Assembly: GCF_018860825.1 (NCBI RefSeq)
Contig: NZ_JAHKPZ010000030.1
Location: 289 to 64,288, forward strand
DNA from: Lacinutrix sp. C3R15
GTDB lineage: Bacteria > Bacteroidota > Bacteroidia > Flavobacteriales > Flavobacteriaceae
DNA: 64,000 bases
Direction: 5' to 3'
In this document: piece after piece, positions 38,793-48,943 of the stretch
Position numbering within the stretch: position 1 is the first letter of the stretch
Layout of the letters: the number at the start of each line of letters is the position of its first letter
The notes under the pieces: model-generated
Databases searched by the model: none
Told to the model about the DNA's origin: nothing
Seen by the model: only the letters and a program-made list of their open reading frames with translations
Translations under genes and position numbers: made by a program

Positions 38793-38916
38793 CAAACAAA
38801 AGTACTATTTTTTGAAACACTTTGTCTGCGCTTAGTGTATCAATAATAACAAATAACAACAGATTACTACGACAACATTTAAGATGTTTGGCGTAATATC
38901 TAGCAATGACAATTTT

Positions 38917-39618
38917 ATGGAAAAAGATTTATTTGGGAAAGCTTTATTAGACTACCAAAACGGAAATTATACAGAAGACATTAGTACTGCAACTAATATT
39001 AGTGATGAAGATGCATTACCTATTCCGTATCTTTTTAGAGGCTATACTGAAATGCCTAAACTAGAACAAAAAGCACTACAAGTTTCTAGCGGAAAAATTT
39101 TAGATGTTGGCGCTGGAGCAGGAAGCCATAGTTTGTATTTGCAGGAAAAAGGTTTTGAGGTGAAAGCAATTGATATATCTGAAGGAGCTATAGAAGTTTG
39201 TAAAAAAAGAGGTATTAAAAAAGCAGAAGTAAAAGATGTTTTAAACGAAACAGACACCTTTGATACTATTTTATTACTTATGAATGGTACCGGAATTTTT
39301 CAAGAACTACAACAGGTAGCAACCTATTTAAAGCATTTAAAAAGCATCTTAAATACAGGAGGGCAAATTTTAATAGATTCTAGTGACATTAAATATATGT
39401 ACGAAGATGAAGATGGTGGATTTTGGATGGATACTACAGCAAATTACTATGGCGAATTAGATTATTTTTTAAGCTATAAAGGAGAAAATGAAAAACCAAT
39501 GAAATGGTTGTATTTAGATTTTAATACATTACTTACTGCATGCACCTCTGTTGGTTTACAATGCAAATTAGTGCAAGAAGGTGAACATTTTGATTATTTA
39601 GCAAAGCTTACGCTTTAG
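38917..39618 (+). CDS. class I SAM-dependent methyltransferase
   Basis: The product is about 233 aa. The SAM-binding motif I is ILDVGAGAGSHSLYL, followed by FEVKAIDIS (motif II) and FDTILLLMNGTGIF (motif IV-like). ATG 38917 (MEKDLFGKALLDYQ) is preferred over an in-frame ATG at 38884, whose 11 extra residues look non-conserved. The substrate is unknown. Its 3' end overlaps the convergent gene by 11 bp. Confidence 0.85.
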   Translation: MEKDLFGKALLDYQNGNYTEDISTATNISDEDALPIPYLFRGYTEMPKLEQKALQVSSGKILDVGAGAGSHSLYLQEKGFEVKAIDISEGAIEVCKKRGIKKAEVKDVLNETDTFDTILLLMNGTGIFQELQQVATYLKHLKSILNTGGQILIDSSDIKYMYEDEDGGFWMDTTANYYGELDYFLSYKGENEKPMKWLYLDFNTLLTACTSVGLQCKLVQEGEHFDYLAKLTL

Positions 39619-40330
39619 TTTTCCATACTACAATGGTGAGTTTAAAATCTGCGCTTTTTAATTTAGATTTTAATCTACCATAATTTTGTATTTTAAACTG
39701 GTTATTATAATAACTTAAAACTTTTTCATCTAAAGTTGCCTCTAAACTCTTTACTGTCTTTACAGCTTTTAAAATTACAGTATTCTCTTGATAATTTAAT
39801 ACGTACAAACCGTAATCATTATCAAACGCATATCTTTTAGAACGAGTGTAATCAGACGTGAAAAAGGCAGAATTAATTTCTAAAACATTATTAAAATTTA
39901 ATATTTCTTTATGTGTTTGCATTAGCCCTTTAACAATTCTTATTTTATCTAGTTCCTCATTATATCTTTCTTTTTTAAAGGATACAGAAGGATTACAAGC
40001 AGAAATAGATAGTTTTCCATCTTGTGCATCTGTAATATAAAAAAGCCATTCTGAATTCTTTTTTGGATTAGGAACAGGGCAACCGTTAAGCGATTTAGAG
40101 AACCATATAACATTTGTATTTATATGGTTATTAAAATTTTCTATAACCGTCACCTTTACTTTTTTTGCTCTTGAAGTATTTTCATGATACTCTAAAACCT
40201 GAACAATTTTTGCTTTAAAAACATAATCAAAACCATTTAGCCTACTAGAAACCGTACCATAACTACAAGAACAAGCATAAGTTGCAAAAGAAAATAAAAC
40301 TGTAAATAAAGAAATTAATTTTAATTTCAT
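39608..40330 (-). CDS. secreted protein, netrin/TIMP-like N-terminus
   Basis: The 240-aa product has a signal peptide (1-18) and a mature start CSCSYGTVSS...FDYVFKAKIVQV that resembles the NTR/TIMP-like domain seen in secreted bacterial proteins, with further cysteines (NGCPVPNP, ISACNPSVSF). It is probably periplasmic or secreted. The resemblance is weak and the function unknown. It lies 5 nt after the DUF2059 gene, so the two form a likely operon. Confidence 0.65.
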   Translation of the reverse strand: MKLKLISLFTVLFSFATYACSCSYGTVSSRLNGFDYVFKAKIVQVLEYHENTSRAKKVKVTVIENFNNHINTNVIWFSKSLNGCPVPNPKKNSEWLFYITDAQDGKLSISACNPSVSFKKERYNEELDKIRIVKGLMQTHKEILNFNNVLEINSAFFTSDYTRSKRYAFDNDYGLYVLNYQENTVILKAVKTVKSLEATLDEKVLSYYNNQFKIQNYGRLKSKLKSADFKLTIVVWKTKA

Positions 40331-40335
40331 TACCT

Positions 40336-40866
40336 CTAAAGGTTAAAGCCTTTTTCACTTAATTTATCTACAATATCTCTGTAAAAACCACTACTCCACA
40401 TTTCCGATATTTTGCTCATAGCGTCGTTCATAGAATCTTGAGACCCTGTAATTTTTTGCCCTGTATCACTGCGGTAAAATTCCGTTAAAGCTACCTTATC
40501 TCCTTCTGTTAGTTCACTAGCATCTTTAAACATATTTTGCCCTGCTTTAGTAGCATATAAAGCGTTCATATTTTTTACATCTTCATGCGTAAAATGCCCA
40601 CGATATGCAGAAACTACCATTTGACTTAACTCTTCTAGAGATTCTGTTTTAAGACCTTTTAATTCTACCCAAACAGATTCGGGAACATTTTGTGATGCAT
40701 ACTGCTCTTGTAACATGGTAAACATTTGGTCTACTACGTTTTCATAATACGCATAAGTACCATTACTTTTAATACATTGTTTTACGTCTTCACTATAAGC
40801 ATCTACTTGAGCAAAAGTGGTTACAGATACAATTAAGGCTAATACTAGTGTATATATTTTTTTCAT
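40336..40866 (-). CDS. DUF2059 domain secreted protein
   Basis: The 176-aa product has a signal peptide (1-20, VTTFAQ) and a helical DUF2059 domain (MVVSAYRGHFTHEDVKNMNALYATKAGQNMFK, LTEFYRSDTGQKI). DUF2059 proteins are periplasmic and uncharacterised; the FxSDxG-like segment is typical. It is followed by the NTR-like gene on the same strand. Confidence 0.82.
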   Translation of the reverse strand: MKKIYTLVLALIVSVTTFAQVDAYSEDVKQCIKSNGTYAYYENVVDQMFTMLQEQYASQNVPESVWVELKGLKTESLEELSQMVVSAYRGHFTHEDVKNMNALYATKAGQNMFKDASELTEGDKVALTEFYRSDTGQKITGSQDSMNDAMSKISEMWSSGFYRDIVDKLSEKGFNL

Positions 40867-40906
40867 ATTTTAAGAATAGTTCGTTTTATTTATACTAACA
40901 GCGCAA

Positions 40907-41341
40907 TTATTGTGCCACGCCATTAATAAAGGTTTGTTGTACTTTAATATTAGGAATTTCTTTTTCTTTCCAATCTTTTTGGTCGCAACCACGACCAATA
41001 ATAAAAGACATGTTTCTTTTATCTTGAAAATCTTTAACGCGTTTTACAACTTCTTCAAAACTAGTTGTACCAACCAAGTTTACAAGTTGCTTAGATAAAT
41101 CCTGGAACAATAGTTTGCCTTTAGCATCTATATTTTTTTTTGCTTCAAACTTGGTATTGATATCAGTTGCGCTTCCTACTGCTACAAATTTTCCTTCTTT
41201 TATGGCAAAAGCTTCTGCGTTTTCAAAGTTAGCATTAACAGTGTACACTTTTGCGTTAGTCATAATAGTGTCTACTTGTTGTTTTTCATAATTACCAAAG
41301 AAAATTAGTGATACAATTAAAAAAGAGAATATACTTTTCAT
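40907..41341 (-). pseudogene. remnant of a secreted amidohydrolase
   Basis: The 144-residue frame begins with a signal sequence and the N-terminal strand pattern of YtcJ-like amidohydrolases (TIMTNAKVYTVNANFENAEAFAIKEGKFVAVG). It skips the PGFIDAHCH metal-binding segment, resumes with VNLVGTTSFEEVVKRVKDFQ and GRGCDQKDW, and then ends on what looks like the normal C-terminal strand (QQTFINGVAQ). Almost the whole TIM barrel and all metal ligands are missing, while full-length members run to about 500-600 residues. An in-frame internal deletion is the simplest reading. The product cannot be an active hydrolase. Confidence 0.7.
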
Positions 41342-41415
41342 GACTATAGTGTTTATTCTCAATACAATTCAACTTAAAAAAAGAAGGAATCTAAGTGACA
41401 ATATTATGTAAAAAT

Positions 41416-41447
41416 AATAAAAGCGTTCTAAACAGAACGCTTTTATT
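41416..41447 (-). terminator. terminator of the outer-membrane barrel gene
   Basis: A 14-bp perfect stem (AATAAAAGCGTTCT and complement) with an AAAC loop lies 60 nt after the stop of the gene at 41508, flanked by A/T runs. Confidence 0.8.
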
Positions 41448-41507
41448 TTAAAACCCTTTTGAGTTTGGCTTTTAGATCTTGCATCTAGTGTAGTAGGACA
41501 CTTTGGG

Positions 41508-43235
41508 TTAAAAATCAAATTTATAGGTTGCTCCTGCTAAAAATTGAAAGCCTTGAACAGGATAGTTTTGCCATCTTTTATATTCTTGATTAGCAATATT
41601 ATTTGCTTTTGCAAATACCGAAAGCCTATCATTAATATGATAACCAGCATGCGCATTTGCATCAAAATAACTTTTTAAAGTAGCTGTTTGATATGCTAAC
41701 AAAGGAAACGTAGTTACAATCTCTTGGTCTTTTCTTTCGCCTACAAAAAACAGATTTGCTCCTGCAAACCATTGTTTGTTTATTTGATAGTCTAAAAACA
41801 GATTTGCTTTCAAATTTGGAAGATTCCATGCTTCTGCTTCATCATCAACATTGTAAGCAAAGTATTCTGCTTTTATACCTAAGGTAAAATTTCTGTTTAT
41901 ATCAGCGTTTATTTCTCCTGAAACTGTAAAGGTAGAAACATCATCATATACTAAGCCAAAGGAGTTTCCGTTCATATAGTTTTCATCTCCTGATGCATCT
42001 AGATTGTTTTTAAACATTGCTTTATCACTTTCTGCAATATATTTTCCTTTAATATTATAACTAATGCCATTAGACACCATTCCTTTTAAACCTACAAAAA
42101 CATTGTATTTCTGGTCTGTTGGTGTAATAAATAAAGTTGGCGATACAAAAGGGTTTTCTTGCGTAAAATCATAATACGTATTTTGTATTAAATCGCCTTG
42201 AATACCTCCATAAGCAATTAAAATTTCGTCTACCATTCTATACGATGCTTTAATGTTTGGATAGATAAAAAACTTGCTATCCCCATATTCTGTATCGTTT
42301 AAATAAAATAAAGAAACTCCCAAATCTAGGGTTAAATCGTCTTGTACTAATTGGTAAGTAGGCGACAGTCCTACATTAAAATTACCATAATTTAATGTTT
42401 CGTCTGTAAAATAATTTCTTTCAAACTTTCCGCCTAAATAGTCTACTCTAAGTCCTATATTAAAGTCTAAATCCTGAATGGTCAAATCGCCATTAGTTTG
42501 CAATAAAAACCTGTTTTCACCAGAGCTATTATTATCACTAAACCTTCTAAACAAAACGTTTGCATCCTTGATATAAGAATCTGTAAAAGTAATATCTCCA
42601 CCAAGGTTAAAACCATAAAATGTATGATCTACATCTCCTATATCATCTGCATCTTCTTGATTAAATAAATGTTGTGGTAAACCATACCAATTGTATTTTT
42701 GATGCAAAAAACCACCTTCAATATTCCAGGAAAGATCACGTTCATTTCTAGCATAATTAGCACTTACTTTAGTATCTGAAAAATTATCATCTAAAAGCAC
42801 ATCACTAATTCCGCCTTGTGATGAGTGGTGACTAATATAACCACCAACACTTTCGGTTCTACTAATAGCTTGATTTAAATACACTTCACCTAAAATAGTG
42901 GTATACATTCCTGCTGCTAATGTGGCATAATTATCATATAGTTTTGCAGGTTCTTCTTTGTCTATAACTGCAGCTTTACCTTTTGCTGGTGTAAATGTAG
43001 AAGCTACAGGAAAAGAGAAAATATTGTATTTTATTTCCTTTTTGGCAGCAGTAGTTTCATCATTTAAAGAAGGAATTTCTTTTACCTTAAAAGCATCAGA
43101 AACTGTAGGTGTATATGGCTTTACTACTTGAATAACCTCTGTGCTTAAGGTATCTTGATCTCTTTCTTGAGAAAACCCTAAAGTAGATACAATTGTTAAA
43201 AAGAATACTAAAATTTTATTTTTTTGCTTTCGCAT
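41508..43235 (-). CDS. TonB-dependent-receptor-like outer membrane beta-barrel protein
   Basis: The 575-aa product has a signal peptide (1-22, TLGFSQ), an N-terminal proline-containing region without a recognisable TonB plug (VVKPYTPTVSDAFKVKEIP), then about 450 residues of alternating aromatic beta-strands ending in a barrel-terminal motif (FQFLAGATYKFDF). It lies 58 nt after the TPR gene in the same direction. The pairing of a large TPR protein with a plug-less barrel suggests an envelope assembly or transport module; the cargo is unknown. Confidence 0.78.
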   Translation of the reverse strand: MRKQKNKILVFFLTIVSTLGFSQERDQDTLSTEVIQVVKPYTPTVSDAFKVKEIPSLNDETTAAKKEIKYNIFSFPVASTFTPAKGKAAVIDKEEPAKLYDNYATLAAGMYTTILGEVYLNQAISRTESVGGYISHHSSQGGISDVLLDDNFSDTKVSANYARNERDLSWNIEGGFLHQKYNWYGLPQHLFNQEDADDIGDVDHTFYGFNLGGDITFTDSYIKDANVLFRRFSDNNSSGENRFLLQTNGDLTIQDLDFNIGLRVDYLGGKFERNYFTDETLNYGNFNVGLSPTYQLVQDDLTLDLGVSLFYLNDTEYGDSKFFIYPNIKASYRMVDEILIAYGGIQGDLIQNTYYDFTQENPFVSPTLFITPTDQKYNVFVGLKGMVSNGISYNIKGKYIAESDKAMFKNNLDASGDENYMNGNSFGLVYDDVSTFTVSGEINADINRNFTLGIKAEYFAYNVDDEAEAWNLPNLKANLFLDYQINKQWFAGANLFFVGERKDQEIVTTFPLLAYQTATLKSYFDANAHAGYHINDRLSVFAKANNIANQEYKRWQNYPVQGFQFLAGATYKFDF

Positions 43236-43293
43236 ATTAGATTATTTACGATTGTTGATTAACGTTTTTTTATTACTCACAGATTACTACTTT

Positions 43294-46200
43294 TTAATCT
43301 TCTGGAACAATAGACGCATTGGTTTTTGCCTGCTCTGCTTTTATTTTACTTAGTTCGGTTTGCGCTTCTGCAACTACATCTTCAAATGTTGCAAAATTTT
43401 TGATAACACTTTCTAAAATATAAGTTGCTTGAAAAGCATCTTCTAAAGCGTAATAGTTTTTTGCCATAAGCACCAAACCTTTTGCGCTATAGTATTTATA
43501 CCCAGAATAATCTTTTGCTAAATGTTGAATAGTAGTATTTGAAGCAGCATAACTAGCTTCTTTATTTTTAAAATATGCATTGTAAAACAAAGCTTCTGCT
43601 GCTGTTTCTCCTGTTGCTGTAAGCGCTACTTCTGCATAGGCGGATTTTGCTTTAGCTTCGTCTCCTGTTTGCATTGCTGAACGTGCTATAATTACATGAG
43701 CATCGCTTTTAATTTTATTATCTAAACTATTTTGCAACAGCACTTTTTCGGCATAAGCAACAGCTTGGTTATAGTTTTCTAATTCATAATTGGCTTTCAT
43801 TAAATTAGATTGTGCAAATACTGCATTTTGCGGAAAACTAGCCACTGTTTCTAATGTAGTTAGCACAGGAATGGCATCTTGCCAGCTTTTACTTTCTGTA
43901 TAAATTTGAGCTAAACGCAACAATGCTTCTTCTGTAAATTCACTTTGTGAAGCTTGCGTAACATATTTAAAATGTGGCATTGCTGTTTCTTTTAAATCTT
44001 TCTTAAAATACAATTGTGCCAAGTAAAAATGCGATTGTAAAGCATGTAACCCATTAGGAAACTCATTTAAATAACTATTAAACTGTTTGATGGCATTATC
44101 TGTATCATTATCTAAGTATTTTTTTTCTGCTGCTTCATAGGATGTATTATCTAAATCTGCATTAGTAACCTCTATATAGTCTAATGTTTGCACCCAAGAA
44201 GCATACTCATCTACTCTTCCTAAATCAATATAAATTAAACGTGCCGTTGCAACTGCCTGGTTTGCCTCTGCAGTATTAGGGAAATCTGCTGCAACTTTTT
44301 TAAACTTACTTAAAGCAGGATTATTTTCGCTGGCATTATAATACACTAATCCTTGACGAAGCAATGTTTTTGGCACAAATAAACTGTTTTTATACTCGTT
44401 ATTTAACCGATCATAGGTTTGCATTGCTTGGTTTGTATTTCCTGCTTTTACATACGAATTACCTAGAGCGTACATGGCATCGTCTCTTAATTTTGATGTT
44501 TGGTATTGGTTAATAAAGTCTTCTAACTCTGAAATTTTTGTAGCATCATTTCCAGCATAACCAGCACTTAAAGCTTTTTGAAAAAAAGCATAATCGGTTT
44601 CTATTTCGCCAATTTGAATAGCTTTATCATAGGCTTGAATAGCTTCATTGTATTGACTAGAAACAAAATAACTATCTGCTAAACGTAAGTACGCATCATT
44701 TAATCTTATTTTATCATTGTTAGTTTTTGCTATAAATTGATTAAAATACAGTATTGCTTGCGAGTAGTTTTTCTGTTTAAAATACGTGTATGCAATATTG
44801 TAATCTAAGTTGGTGATTTCTGGCGTTTCTAATGTGGAGGTTTGCTGCTCAAATTGTTTAAAACCAACTAAAGCATCTTCAAAATTAGAAAGATTAAAAT
44901 CGGTTTCTGCTTTCCAAAAAGTTGCTCTTGCTGTGTACTTGGCATCCTGTGGTTCTTTTAAAGATTTATCAAAAAGAGATTCTGCATCTTGAAACTTATT
45001 ATCATTGTATAATTCAATTCCTCTATAAAAAGTTACTTTTTGGTATGCTACTTTATTTTCAAAGCTCTTTTTTCCTTCTAAAAGTTTTAAAGCTTCTTTG
45101 TAGTTTTTTGAGGTAATATAAGAGTCTATTAACAAGGTTTCAATTTCTTCTTGATAGGCTGTATCTGGATACGTATCTAGATACTTAGCAAGCACTTGCG
45201 GAACCGATTGATACGCATTACCAATTTCATAACTAATTTTTGCATAATTTAACCAAGCATCTTCTTGAATTTTTAAATCGTAATCCATTTCTGAAGCATT
45301 TTTAAATGCATTTAAAGCTTCTTGTTTTTTATCAACATTCACATAACTTTCTCCTAAGTGATAGTATGCATTTTGTGCTACGCTATTATTACCACCAATA
45401 ATTTTATTGAACTCGTTTATTGCTTTTTCGTAGTCTTTTTGTTTGTAGTACGCATAACCCAACTGGTAATAATCGGTGTTATTCCATTTTCCTTTGGTTC
45501 CTTGATATTGGGTTAAAAACGGAATTGCTTCGGCATATTTTTCTAAATTAAAATAGCTTTCGCCAATAATTTTATTTAGCTGAGACACTTCTGTTTTGTC
45601 ACTATTTGGCAATTGCTCTTTGGCTAATTCTATAGCTTCTTGAAACTTACCAAGCTTAAAATGCAAATCTGCTTGATAGTAGGAAAGCTTCTCTTTGTAT
45701 TTTTCTTCTTCTCCTACTTGATCAAAATATTGGTTTGCTTTATCATAATCATCACTTTCATAAGCCATAAAACCAATATAATACTTTGCCTGAGAGCCAT
45801 ATTCTTGTGTGTTTTCTACACGATTTAAATATGTTTTTGCAGTTTTATAGTCTTTGGTTACAAAAGCTACATACCCATTATTAAAGTTAAATCTTTCTTG
45901 TTCGGTTCTTGCCAAACCACTTTCATCAACCTTATCATACCATTTTTTAGCATACGCATATTTTTGATTCCTAAAATAATAATCGGCTACATCTACATAG
46001 GCGGTATTGCGTTTGGTGCTTGTAGGATAATTTGCAACAAAATCTCCCATTAACTCATCTGCATTTTGCTGATTTAAACGCACTGCACAATTGGCTATAT
46101 AAAAAGCACAATCGCTCTGTAAAACATCTGTTTTTGCAGTTTTTTTTATTTGATTAAATAAAGACTGTGCTGCTAAATATTGCTGATTATTATATAGCGA

Positions 46201-46314
46201 CAAGGCTCTTTGGTACTCTACAAGATCACTTGTATATACAGCAGTTTCTTGCGCCAAAAGCTGAAAACTACAAATAATAGCTAAAAGGAATAAATGAAGA
46301 TTTTTTCTAGTCAT
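43294..46314 (-). CDS. large tetratricopeptide-repeat protein, secreted or periplasmic
   Basis: The 1006-aa product has a signal peptide (1-21) and TPR repeats over nearly its whole length (motifs such as YYQLGYAYYKQKDYEKAINEF, AYYHLGESYVN, DAMYALGNSYVKAGNTNQAM). At least 15 repeats are recognisable, making a long superhelical scaffold in the periplasm. It resembles the tol-pal YbgF-like TPR proteins of Bacteroidota but is far longer. It precedes the outer-membrane barrel gene, with which it is probably co-transcribed. Confidence 0.88.
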   Translation of the reverse strand: MTRKNLHLFLLAIICSFQLLAQETAVYTSDLVEYQRALSLYNNQQYLAAQSLFNQIKKTAKTDVLQSDCAFYIANCAVRLNQQNADELMGDFVANYPTSTKRNTAYVDVADYYFRNQKYAYAKKWYDKVDESGLARTEQERFNFNNGYVAFVTKDYKTAKTYLNRVENTQEYGSQAKYYIGFMAYESDDYDKANQYFDQVGEEEKYKEKLSYYQADLHFKLGKFQEAIELAKEQLPNSDKTEVSQLNKIIGESYFNLEKYAEAIPFLTQYQGTKGKWNNTDYYQLGYAYYKQKDYEKAINEFNKIIGGNNSVAQNAYYHLGESYVNVDKKQEALNAFKNASEMDYDLKIQEDAWLNYAKISYEIGNAYQSVPQVLAKYLDTYPDTAYQEEIETLLIDSYITSKNYKEALKLLEGKKSFENKVAYQKVTFYRGIELYNDNKFQDAESLFDKSLKEPQDAKYTARATFWKAETDFNLSNFEDALVGFKQFEQQTSTLETPEITNLDYNIAYTYFKQKNYSQAILYFNQFIAKTNNDKIRLNDAYLRLADSYFVSSQYNEAIQAYDKAIQIGEIETDYAFFQKALSAGYAGNDATKISELEDFINQYQTSKLRDDAMYALGNSYVKAGNTNQAMQTYDRLNNEYKNSLFVPKTLLRQGLVYYNASENNPALSKFKKVAADFPNTAEANQAVATARLIYIDLGRVDEYASWVQTLDYIEVTNADLDNTSYEAAEKKYLDNDTDNAIKQFNSYLNEFPNGLHALQSHFYLAQLYFKKDLKETAMPHFKYVTQASQSEFTEEALLRLAQIYTESKSWQDAIPVLTTLETVASFPQNAVFAQSNLMKANYELENYNQAVAYAEKVLLQNSLDNKIKSDAHVIIARSAMQTGDEAKAKSAYAEVALTATGETAAEALFYNAYFKNKEASYAASNTTIQHLAKDYSGYKYYSAKGLVLMAKNYYALEDAFQATYILESVIKNFATFEDVVAEAQTELSKIKAEQAKTNASIVPED

Positions 46315-46338
46315 GGACTATTTTTTTTATTAAAGAAT

Positions 46339-46346
46339 CAAAGATA
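46339..46346 (-). promoter_or_regulatory. predicted -7 box for the TPR-barrel operon
   Basis: TATCTTTG on the minus strand lies 25 nt before the TPR gene ATG. No -33 TTTG is found at the usual spacing. Confidence 0.35.
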
Positions 46347-46545
46347 AATCAATATGTAAATGATAACGTTAGAATTTTGTTATAATTATTCACTGAGTTA
46401 TTAAAAAAATGAAGTAAAAATTAGAAAACGTTTGATGAAGACTAAATGAGTACTTACAAGTAGCTTTAAGAAAAATTTTTAATCATACCTTTTAACTTAT
46501 AACTTTTTAATAATACATTTACAACTCTTAAAACTATGTAATTTT

Positions 46546-47229
46546 ATGCCAAACCCTGTTTTACAATTAAAAGATGTTTCTATTTTTCAAGGAAACAACT
46601 TAGTACTTTCTGATGTTAATGTAGAAATCAATAAAGGAGACTTTGTATATTTAATAGGAAAAACGGGATCTGGAAAAAGTAGTTTTATGAAAACGCTTTA
46701 TGGCGATTTAGCCTTAACAGAAGGAGAAGGGAATATTGTAGATTATGATTTACGAAAATTAAAAGAAAAAGACATCCCTTTTTTAAGAAGAAAACTAGGT
46801 GTTGTCTTTCAAGATTTTAAACTACTTACCGACAGAACTATTAACGATAATTTATTATTTGTTTTAAAAGCTACAGGCTGGAAAGACAAATCTAAAATGA
46901 AAACTAGAATAGAAGAAGTTCTTGACAAGGTTGCTATGAAAACTAAAGGTTTTAAATTTCCGCATGAACTTTCAGGAGGAGAGCAACAACGTGTTGCTAT
47001 TGCTAGGGCTTTACTTAATAATCCGGAATTAATTCTTGCCGATGAGCCTACAGGAAATCTAGACCCTCAAACCAGCATTGAGGTTATGGAAGTTTTACAA
47101 GAAATAAACAAAAATGGCAATACTATTTTAATGGCTACACATGATTATGCTTTGCTACTAAAATACCCAAGCAAAACCTTAAAGTGTGATGAAAATCAAA
47201 TTTTTGAAGTAGTACAACGCAAAGGCTAA
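46546..47229 (+). CDS. ftsE: cell division ATP-binding protein FtsE-like ABC ATPase
   Basis: The 227-aa ABC ATPase has Walker [10 protein letters not shown] (about 38), a Q-loop VFQDFKLL, signature [15 protein letters not shown] (about 141) and Walker [13 protein letters not shown]. The sequence [42 protein letters not shown] is of FtsE type. FtsE pairs with FtsX to control peptidoglycan hydrolases at the septum; no ftsX is next to it. It ends 4 bp inside the convergent beta-helix gene. Confidence 0.88.
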   Translation: MPNPVLQLKDVSIFQGNNLVLSDVNVEINKGDFVYLIGKTGSGKSSFMKTLYGDLALTEGEGNIVDYDLRKLKEKDIPFLRRKLGVVFQDFKLLTDRTINDNLLFVLKATGWKDKSKMKTRIEEVLDKVAMKTKGFKFPHELSGGEQQRVAIARALLNNPELILADEPTGNLDPQTSIEVMEVLQEINKNGNTILMATHDYALLLKYPSKTLKCDENQIFEVVQRKG

Positions 47230-48860
47230 AACAACCATGTAAAAAAACGCTTAAAAGCGCTTTCTTTTTTTTCTTCTTTTGCATCCTTAACATCTTTGGT
47301 ACTATTTGAAGCTGTTTTTTTATTGGTATTAAATTCTACAATAAACACCCCAAAATTATTTAATGTTTTATTTTCTGAAGGGTTTACAGCTTGCATTGGC
47401 ACTGTAATTTTAGCGTCTTCAGCTAGGCTTCCTGATTTTAAAACTGTGCTTAAATTTTCAACATCTGTAATGGTGTAAGTGCTTCCTTTTTCAATATGGT
47501 ATTTTGAAAAATCGACAATAACATCTTGTGCTTCTTTATTAAAAAGCACTACTCTATAACTATTGGTTTTATATTCGCTTTTTGTTATATCTAACACGTT
47601 GTCTAGGTTAAATGCGCTAATATGCTTTTTTTGGCTATCTATATCGATGTTAAACTTTAATTTCCATTCCTTAAATGGATAGTTTGTTTTATGAATTCGG
47701 AAACCAGCAGTGTTTTTAGAGTAGTATGTATTATTAGAAAACTTCCAGTTTTTATTTTTCGCTAGATCTAAAACCGAGTTTGTAAAATTCATATAACCAG
47801 TATAAACAGTATTGTTTTTAAAAGTTATTGTTTTGGCATAAAGTATTCTTAATGCATTATTTCTTCCTAAAATAATATTGTTATCTACCAACACATTTTC
47901 TACGGGAGCTTTATGATAAAAGCCTATAGTTAGTGATGGTGCATCGCCATTTACTTCATTTTTTAAATAGTTTGTATTGTGGTATAAAATGTTATTGGTA
48001 ACCTTAATGTTTTTTGCAATGTTGATGGCATTTCTATCATCTGAGGCTACAATAATATTATCTACAGTATAATTATTTGCAGGCAAACCACTATTAAAAA
48101 TCACATTATTATCTAAGGTAATATTTTTAACATACTCAAAATTAGCATCTCTACCAGCAGACCAAACCTCAATACCTTTATAATAGTTATTAAAAATGAT
48201 ATTGTTTTTTATTACACGTTCTTCTTCGCTTTTATTCTGTACATAAAACCCCTCTCCTGCTCCTCTTCCTTTTTCGTTTATTACACCATTATTAAAGACA
48301 AAACATTCTGTTATCAAGCTTCCTCCTGCACTTTTCCAGGACCCAAAACCTAAACCAGGATTATTATAAATTTTAAGATTTATAAATTTACAATTCCTTC
48401 CGTCTAAATGATTAATACCTGCTATTCCTTTAAATTTATTTACTCTAAAATCTCTATTAAAATCACCTAACCAAGTAATTTCAAAATTTTTATAGATTAC
48501 CTGTCCTCCTCTAATACCAAGTGTATGTTGCTCTTGAGAGTCAACATTTCCGTTTAAAATCACCCTATCGTTTAGATATGCGCTTACCGTAATATACTTA
48601 TTAGGAGTTGTGCAGTTAAGCGAACTATTATATCTGCCATTATAAACACCTTCATGCAACCAAATGGTATCACCTCCTGAAACCACTTTGCTAGACTGCT
48701 TTAAAGCTGTTTGTAAATTCCACGGGGTTTGTAGAGAACCATTTCCTGAAGCTGTACCTGGAGTGTTTTTATGGTTTTCAGGAAACACATGAAACTCTTG
48801 TTGCGCAATGCTTAGCGTTACAAATAAAGCAGACAAAATAATAAGGAAAATTTTCTTCAT
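47226..48860 (-). CDS. secreted right-handed parallel beta-helix protein
   Basis: The 544-aa product has a signal peptide (1-19, LSIAQQ) followed by a GTASGNGSLQTPWNLQTAL start and pectin lyase-like repeats of the form NITLDNNVIFNS, NIKVTNNILYHN, NVLVDNNIILGRNNALRI. The fold is that of polysaccharide lyases or epimerases, but no catalytic triad could be assigned. The C-terminus ends in a charged linker and an aromatic tail (KRFFTWLF). It lies at the edge of the polysaccharide region, so a glycan-modifying role is inferred. Confidence 0.8.
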   Translation of the reverse strand: MKKIFLIILSALFVTLSIAQQEFHVFPENHKNTPGTASGNGSLQTPWNLQTALKQSSKVVSGGDTIWLHEGVYNGRYNSSLNCTTPNKYITVSAYLNDRVILNGNVDSQEQHTLGIRGGQVIYKNFEITWLGDFNRDFRVNKFKGIAGINHLDGRNCKFINLKIYNNPGLGFGSWKSAGGSLITECFVFNNGVINEKGRGAGEGFYVQNKSEEERVIKNNIIFNNYYKGIEVWSAGRDANFEYVKNITLDNNVIFNSGLPANNYTVDNIIVASDDRNAINIAKNIKVTNNILYHNTNYLKNEVNGDAPSLTIGFYHKAPVENVLVDNNIILGRNNALRILYAKTITFKNNTVYTGYMNFTNSVLDLAKNKNWKFSNNTYYSKNTAGFRIHKTNYPFKEWKLKFNIDIDSQKKHISAFNLDNVLDITKSEYKTNSYRVVLFNKEAQDVIVDFSKYHIEKGSTYTITDVENLSTVLKSGSLAEDAKITVPMQAVNPSENKTLNNFGVFIVEFNTNKKTASNSTKDVKDAKEEKKESAFKRFFTWLF

Positions 48861-48943
48861 AATAACAAAATTACAATTACTATACCAATAGCAAACAGAA
48901 TAGATAATTTATTGTTAGTTTTGAATAAATCTAAAAAGCATTC

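Noticed and set aside
40907-41341. A novel small exported protein family
   Set aside because: Its two halves read as separate parts of a YtcJ-like amidohydrolase, so a deletion remnant is more likely, although I cannot run the alignment.
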